From NCBI GenBank assembly GCA_017882405.1, contig JADGPO010000083.1, forward strand, positions 1 through 11,155: a stretch of 11,155 nucleotides of DNA, in the 5' to 3' direction. Shown here piece after piece: positions 6,714 to 11,155 of this stretch (position 1 is the stretch's first letter; every line of letters begins with the position of its first letter). The notes under the pieces are model-generated. The model had not been told where the DNA came from. It searched no databases and worked only from the letters and a program-made list of their open reading frames with translations. Source of the stretch: Solirubrobacteraceae bacterium. Lineage in GTDB: Bacteria; Actinomycetota; Thermoleophilia; Solirubrobacterales; Solirubrobacteraceae. Position numbers and translations under genes: made by a program.

Positions 6714-6997
6714 CCCTGCTGGCTGATCCAGGACAGGATTGCCCGGCTGGGGGTGATCACCGTGCCGTCGGCCAGCTTGAGCGCCGGCAGCTTCTCGTCG
6801 TCGGTGGCGGCGCGCAGCTCGTCGCGCGAGCCCTTGCGCAGGAACGGGATCGGGCTGCCGTGGGCGGCCACCACCTTGTCGTAGTCGATGCCCGCGGCGC
6901 GCAGCGCCTCCTGGACTCGCCGGCAGGGATGGATCCGGGGACCGCCGTCGTCGCCGTGGCAGACGAACAGCGTCGGCTTCTCAGTGGAGGGCTCCAT
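6710..6997 (-). CDS. Glutaredoxin/GST N-terminal fold protein
   Basis: A 95-residue thioredoxin-fold protein. It has a first strand PTLFVCHGD (8-16), a helix starting at HPCRRVQEALRAAGI (23-37), a cis-proline turn EKLPALKL (68-75) and the GST-like ending DGTVITPSRAILSWI (77-91). In glutaredoxins the first helix begins with CPYC; here Cys25 takes the second-cysteine position and the first is Ile22, so a classical dithiol pair is missing. Cys13 sits in the first strand. The size equals a lone GST N-terminal domain, with no helical C-terminal domain, as in several actinobacterial glutaredoxin-like proteins. ATG 6997 has an AGGGTGAC ribosome binding site (7008-7001). Its stop overlaps the hydrolase start. 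The redox partner may be mycothiol rather than glutathione in this kind of bacterium, which is inference. Confidence 0.8.
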   Translation of the reverse strand: MEPSTEKPTLFVCHGDDGGPRIHPCRRVQEALRAAGIDYDKVVAAHGSPIPFLRKGSRDELRAATDDEKLPALKLADGTVITPSRAILSWISQQG

Positions 6998-7001
6998 CAG
7001 G

Positions 7002-7349
7002 TCACCCTACAACCGAGGCGAGCCGGTCGAGCACCATCGACGGCCCGTGTCGATGCTGTCGGCCACCTGGGGCATCGCGCTGCGCAGCCCCTCGAGGCGC
7101 TCGTGGACGAGCCAGACCGCCATCCACCGGCTCACCAGGTCGGGGTCCAGCCAGGCGCGGTACACGCCAGTGCGTCTGGTAGAAGCTCAGCCAGGCGGAG
7201 GCGGAGGCCAGCGGCCGGGGCCGGAGCCGGCAGACATGTCTGCGCCCGGCCACCGTGCGACTGATCAGGCCCGCGCGCTCCAGGACCTGCACGTGCTTGG
7301 AGGCCGCCGCCAGCGACACGCTCAGCGGCTCCGCCAGCTCGCGGGCCCT
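7002..7349 (-). pseudogene. Remnant of an ArsR repressor fused to AHSA1/SRPBCC fragments
   Basis: Read on the minus strand, 7349-7167 encodes the middle and end of an ArsR-family winged helix (RARELAEPLSVSLAAASKH, VLERAGLI, then RTVAGRRH and WLSFYQTHW), lacking the first 35 or so residues and any start codon. The frame then shifts: 7165 onward reads VYRAWLDPDLVSRWMA, the N-terminal signature of AHSA1/SRPBCC proteins, and joins directly to VWLVHERLEGLRSAMPQVAD, a stretch typical of their C-terminus. The central 80 or more residues are missing. The closing SMVLDRLASVVG is back in the ArsR frame and ends at TGA 7004-7002. ArsR and SRPBCC genes are commonly adjacent, so this is probably a decayed pair. 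The open frame passing through it (up to 7505) is chance overlap with the monooxygenase gene. It abuts the monooxygenase stop and the glutaredoxin-like gene's ribosome binding site. Confidence 0.75.
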
Positions 7350-9163
7350 TAGCTGAGGTGGTGGACCTCCTGGAGTCCGTACACCGGCGTGTCGATTCCG
7401 ACCGCCCGCGCCTTGAGCTGCAGCGCCAGATACAGCGAGTAGTGGCGCGACTGCGCCAGGTTGCCCCCCTGAAACCACAGCGCCGGCTGCTGGGTGGGCT
7501 TCCACATGTTGCGCTGCTCGCCCTCCCAGGGGCCGGGGTCCTTGGCGGTGTCAGAGCCCAGGCCCCACACCTTGCCGACGCGGTCGGCGACCTCCTGGGA
7601 GATCAGCTCCGCCGCCCAGCCGTTCATCGAGCCGTAGCCGGTGGCATAGACGACCAGGTCGGCGGGCAGCTCGGTGCCGTCGGCCAGCACCACCGCGTGC
7701 TCGGTCAGGTGGTCGACCTGCCCGCGGGCCAGCTTGACCCGTCCGTCGGCGACCAGGTCGGCGGCGCCCACGTCGATGTAGTAGCCCGAGCCCCGGCGCA
7801 GGTACTTCATGAACAGGCCGGAGTTGTCCTCTCCCCAGTCGTGGTCGAAGCCGGCTCGCTCCAGGCGCTCGTAGAAGTCCCGGTCGCGCTCGCGCATCTG
7901 GTCATACAGCGGGATCTGGAACTCGTGCATGATCCGATAGGGCAGCGAGGCGAAGATCAGGTCCGCCTTCTCGGTGGTGACCCCGTTGGCGACCGCCTCC
8001 TCGGAGTACAGCGCGCTCAGCCCGATGTCCATCAGCGTGTCCGAGCGGACGATGTGGGTTGAGGAGCGCTGCACCATCGTGACGTCGGCGCCCACCTCAT
8101 AGAGCGCGCCGCAGATGTCAAACGCCGAGTTGTTGGAGCCCACGACCACCACCCGCTTGCCGGCATAGGCGTCGGGGCCGGGGTGCTCGGAGGAGTGCTG
8201 CTGCTCGCCGGCGAAGTGGTCCTGGCCGGGGAAGCTCGGCCGGTTGGGCTTGCCGGCCATGCCGGTGGCCAGCACCAGCTGCCGGGGCCGCAGGGTGATC
8301 GACTCGCCCTTGCGCACGAGGACCACCTCCCACGCCCCGGCGTGCTCGTCATAGGCGGCTGACATGGCGGTCGTGGAGCCCCAGTAGTTGAGCTCCATCA
8401 CCCGCGCGTACATCTCCAGCCAGTCGGCGACCTTGTCCTTGGGCGAGAACACCGGCCAGTTGTCGGGGAACTTGATGTAGGGGAGGTGGTCGTACCAGAC
8501 CGGGTCGTGCAGGCACAGCGACTTGTAGCGGCTGCGCCACTGATCGCCCGGGCTGGGGTGGCGGTCCGCGACGATCGTCGGTACGTCGAGCTGGCGCAGG
8601 CGCGCAGCGAGCGCGATCCCGCCCTGTCCGCCCCCGATGATCAGCACCTCGGGCTGGGCCTCGTAGCCCAGCTCGGCGGCCTCCCGCCGGCGGCGCTCCA
8701 GCCACGATTGGCGGTCGGCGTCGATCCCGTGCTCGGCGCCCATCGGCCGCGACGGCCCGCGCGGCTCCTCGTATCCCTTGAGCTCGCGCAGCGTGGTCAG
8801 CAGCGTCCACGCCCGGCCGTCGCGCAGCCGCAGATGACCGAGACCGCGGCCGACCGCGGTCTCGAACTCCAGCCAGGCCTCGATCACGCCCTTGGCCTCG
8901 GCGGGTGGTTCGGACACGTGGAAGTCATGCGGCTGGGCGCTGTCGAGGGTCTGGTCGAGCATGTCGCGCACGCCTTCAGGTCCCTCGACGGTCTTGATGT
9001 TCCAGGTGAGCGAGACCAGGTCACGCCAGAAGCTCGCAGTCGCGAACAGGTCGGCCGCGGCGGCCGCGTCGGAGTCCCGCAGGGCGGCGTTGAAGTCATC
9101 CAGCCAGGCGTCGACCGCCTGTGCGGCCGTGCGCTGCTCAGGGGCAGTCGTGGTGTCGGTCAT
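7349..9163 (-). CDS. Flavin-containing monooxygenase with N-terminal NTF2-like domain
   Basis: A 604-residue NAD(P)H- and FAD-dependent oxidoreductase of the FMO/Baeyer-Villiger type. Residues 11-130 resemble an NTF2/SnoaL-like domain (NAALRDSDAAAAADLFA, FWRDLVSLTWNIKT). The FAD Rossmann loop is IIGGGQGG (175-182). The FMO fingerprint is F317-x-G319 to H323 followed by SSEH (324-327). The NADPH loop is VVGSNNSAFDIC (340-351). The late YATGY motif is at 506-510. Such enzymes insert oxygen into N, S or carbonyl substrates; which one is not readable. I chose ATG 9163 because GAGGAG (9173-9168) lies four bases upstream; the frame stays open a further 86 codons but that part is not protein-like. 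It heads a minus-strand series with the ArsR/SRPBCC remnant, the glutaredoxin-like gene and the hydrolase. The C-terminus DTPVYGLQEVHHLS looks intact. Confidence 0.92.
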   Translation of the reverse strand: MTDTTTAPEQRTAAQAVDAWLDDFNAALRDSDAAAAADLFATASFWRDLVSLTWNIKTVEGPEGVRDMLDQTLDSAQPHDFHVSEPPAEAKGVIEAWLEFETAVGRGLGHLRLRDGRAWTLLTTLRELKGYEEPRGPSRPMGAEHGIDADRQSWLERRRREAAELGYEAQPEVLIIGGGQGGIALAARLRQLDVPTIVADRHPSPGDQWRSRYKSLCLHDPVWYDHLPYIKFPDNWPVFSPKDKVADWLEMYARVMELNYWGSTTAMSAAYDEHAGAWEVVLVRKGESITLRPRQLVLATGMAGKPNRPSFPGQDHFAGEQQHSSEHPGPDAYAGKRVVVVGSNNSAFDICGALYEVGADVTMVQRSSTHIVRSDTLMDIGLSALYSEEAVANGVTTEKADLIFASLPYRIMHEFQIPLYDQMRERDRDFYERLERAGFDHDWGEDNSGLFMKYLRRGSGYYIDVGAADLVADGRVKLARGQVDHLTEHAVVLADGTELPADLVVYATGYGSMNGWAAELISQEVADRVGKVWGLGSDTAKDPGPWEGEQRNMWKPTQQPALWFQGGNLAQSRHYSLYLALQLKARAVGIDTPVYGLQEVHHLS

Positions 9164-9167
9164 CTCT

Positions 9168-9173
9168 CTCCTC
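9168..9173 (-). promoter_or_regulatory. Strong ribosome binding site fixing the monooxygenase start
   Basis: On the minus strand GAGGAG lies four bases before ATG 9163-9161. It is among the best Shine-Dalgarno matches in the window and decides against the much longer open frame that begins at 9421. Confidence 0.75.
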
Positions 9174-9182
9174 TGACGACTG

Positions 9183-9323
9183 ATGGACCGTTCCCAGTTT
9201 CCTCCATGGGCGCGCGAACGCCAACCCCGGCGCCCGGAGCCGTACTTCATGCAGCGCGACGACCACCCATGCTGGGGGGCGAAGCTGACCGAAGCCCACG
9301 AGTGGTTCTCGGAGGAGATATAG
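9183..9323 (+). CDS. Possible 46-residue small protein
   Basis: An ATG at 9183 opens a 46-codon frame ending at TAG 9321-9323. An in-frame TGA lies three codons upstream, so only ATG or the preceding CTG could start it. The product is rich in aromatic and charged residues (PEPYFMQRDDHPCWGAKL, then TEAHEWFSEEI), which looks more like protein than random GC-rich translation, but I recognise no family. It could be a small gene or the tail of a lost one. There is no clear ribosome binding site. It begins 19 bases from the divergent monooxygenase start, so the monooxygenase promoter would lie inside it, which argues against it. Confidence 0.25.
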   Translation: MDRSQFPPWARERQPRRPEPYFMQRDDHPCWGAKLTEAHEWFSEEI

Positions 9324-9431
9324 ACGGCCGCGCACTGCCGCGGGACCTTCTTCCCCAGCGCCGTGCTGACGAGCGGCGTCTTCGGTGGACCGCTGGCGGC
9401 CAACCTCGCCAGCGTGTGCAAGGATCGCGGC

Positions 9432-10181
9432 GTGCGACTTCAGGGCTCCTCCGCGCTCGTCACCGGCGGCGCGTCCGGTCTCGGCGCGGCGACGGCGCAG
9501 GCTCTGCGCGAAGGCGGCGCCCAGGTGGTGATTGCCGACCTCCCGTCGTCGCAGGATCGCGTCGACTCCGGCAGTTTCGCGTTCGCGCCGACCGACGTGC
9601 GCGACTCCGAGCAGGTGGCGGCCGCGGTGGCCATGGCCGGCGATCGCGCGCCGCTGCGGGTGCTCGTGAACTGCGCCGGCATCGGGCCACCCGGGAGGGT
9701 GCTGCGCAACGGCCAGCCGATGGCTCTCGAGCAGTTCGCCGGCGTGATCGAGGTCAACCTGATCGGCACGTTCAACACGATTCGCCTGGCGGCCGCGGAG
9801 ATGGCCACCAACGACCCAGTCGACGAAGGTCGCGGCGTGATCGTCAACACCGCCTCGATCGCCGCCTACGAGGGCCAGATCGGCCAGGCCGCCTACGCGG
9901 CCTCCAAGGGCGGGATCGTCGGCATGACCCTGTCGATCGCACGGGACTTCGCCAGTCTCGGGATCCGCGTGGTCACGATCGCCCCCGGGCTGTTCGACAC
10001 GCCGCTGATGGGCAATCTGCCGCCGGAGGCGCGCGAGTCACTGGGCGCGTCGGTACCGCATCCGGCGCGGCTCGGCGATCCGACCGAGTACGCGGCTCTG
10101 GCGTTGCACATCGTCTCCAACCAGATGCTCAACGGCGAGGTGATCCGCCTCGACGGGGCACTGCGCATGGCGCCGCGCTGA
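9432..10181 (+). CDS. SDR, type II 3-hydroxyacyl-CoA dehydrogenase (HSD10-like)
   Basis: A 249-residue classical short-chain dehydrogenase. The cofactor loop is TGGASGLG (11-18), with Asp36 at the end of strand 2, which favours NAD. NCAG is at 80-83. The catalytic set is Asn109, Ser142, Tyr155 and Lys159 (YAASK). The regions [19 protein letters not shown] (137-155) and [12 protein letters not shown] (182-193), and the ending [15 protein letters not shown] (232-246), closely follow HSD17B10 / 3-hydroxy-2-methylbutyryl-CoA dehydrogenase. That enzyme oxidises hydroxyacyl-CoAs in isoleucine and fatty-acid breakdown. GTG 9432 is preferred because AAGGA (9420-9424) lies seven bases upstream and the protein then begins at the usual MRLQG-type N-terminus. 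The frame also opens at 9363, adding 23 unsupported residues. It converges on the acyl-CoA mutase gene. Exact substrate is inferred from similarity. Confidence 0.92.
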   Translation: MRLQGSSALVTGGASGLGAATAQALREGGAQVVIADLPSSQDRVDSGSFAFAPTDVRDSEQVAAAVAMAGDRAPLRVLVNCAGIGPPGRVLRNGQPMALEQFAGVIEVNLIGTFNTIRLAAAEMATNDPVDEGRGVIVNTASIAAYEGQIGQAAYAASKGGIVGMTLSIARDFASLGIRVVTIAPGLFDTPLMGNLPPEARESLGASVPHPARLGDPTEYAALALHIVSNQMLNGEVIRLDGALRMAPR

Positions 10182-10316
10182 CGCTCACGACGCCCGTGGG
10201 CAAGACGACGATCGGCAAGGTCGCCACCGCCGCGGCGGCGAATCCGGCGACGGATCGCGCACCTGCAGGCGATCTCCGGGCGCGATGCGGCCCTGCTGGC
10301 GGCTCAAGGCGGCGCT
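10182..10316. other. Intergenic spacer between convergent genes
   Basis: This 135-base gap separates the SDR stop from the mutase stop. Its only notable structure is the 12-base perfect palindrome CCGCCGCGGCGG (10227-10238), which has no loop and no T-run. No convincing terminator or small gene was found. Confidence 0.4.

Positions 10317-11155
<839 letters not shown>

Noticed and set aside
9164..9421. N-terminal extension of the monooxygenase
   Set aside because: The frame is open but not protein-like, and a strong ribosome binding site directly precedes ATG 9163.
9363..9431. N-terminal extension of the SDR
   Set aside because: A ribosome binding site and the standard SDR N-terminus both place the start at GTG 9432.
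10227..10238. CCGCCGCGGCGG palindrome as a terminator
   Set aside because: No loop and no T-run. Such runs are common in GC-rich DNA.

Overview
The window is GC-rich DNA with short spacers, several gene overlaps, GTG starts and possible leaderless starts. Family content points to an actinobacterium: an ANTAR-type pseudo-receiver, a DUF2630 protein and a secreted protein built from Cys-pair/WNG repeats. A deep-branching lineage such as Thermoleophilia/Solirubrobacterales is my best guess. That is inferred from remembered protein families, not from a marker gene or a search.

Left part (1-4704). A minus-strand pseudo-receiver runs off the left edge. Divergent from it, a plus-strand block encodes a membrane SPFH protein (slipin/stomatin type) that overlaps an FtsH AAA+ metalloprotease by 20 bp. 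A secreted repeat protein follows 53 bp later. The first two resemble a membrane-protein quality-control pair, because SPFH scaffolds are known FtsH partners. The FtsH has isoleucine where classical FtsH has its pore-loop phenylalanine. The secreted protein has seven about 52-residue repeats and reads as a seven-bladed beta-propeller with one CX5C cysteine pair per blade and velcro-style closure.

Middle part (4705-6997). A minus-strand spermidine-synthase-like protein converges on the repeat-protein gene. A small coiled-coil DUF2630 gene on plus is divergent from it, with nested inverted repeats just upstream of its start. An alpha/beta hydrolase and a glutaredoxin/GST-fold protein form a translationally coupled minus-strand pair (ATGA overlap). 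Symmetric hairpins lie at both convergent gene ends (around 4700 and 5880).

Right part (6998-11155). Between the glutaredoxin-like gene and a 604-residue flavin monooxygenase with an N-terminal NTF2-like domain lies a decayed stretch. It holds pieces of an ArsR repressor joined to two out-of-frame pieces of an AHSA1/SRPBCC protein, a gene pair that commonly travels together. Divergent from the monooxygenase are a possible 46-residue ORF and an SDR closely resembling type II 3-hydroxyacyl-CoA dehydrogenase (HSD10). The SDR converges on the C-terminal part of a B12-dependent acyl-CoA mutase large subunit that runs off the right edge. These last two fit branched-chain or odd-chain acyl-CoA breakdown toward propionyl- and methylmalonyl-CoA, although they are on opposite strands.

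No tRNA, rRNA, CRISPR array, insertion sequence or phage gene was seen. Most of the window is ordinary chromosome. The items most worth checking are the slipin-FtsH pair with its altered pore loop, the self-closing seven-repeat secreted protein, and the ArsR/SRPBCC wreckage.
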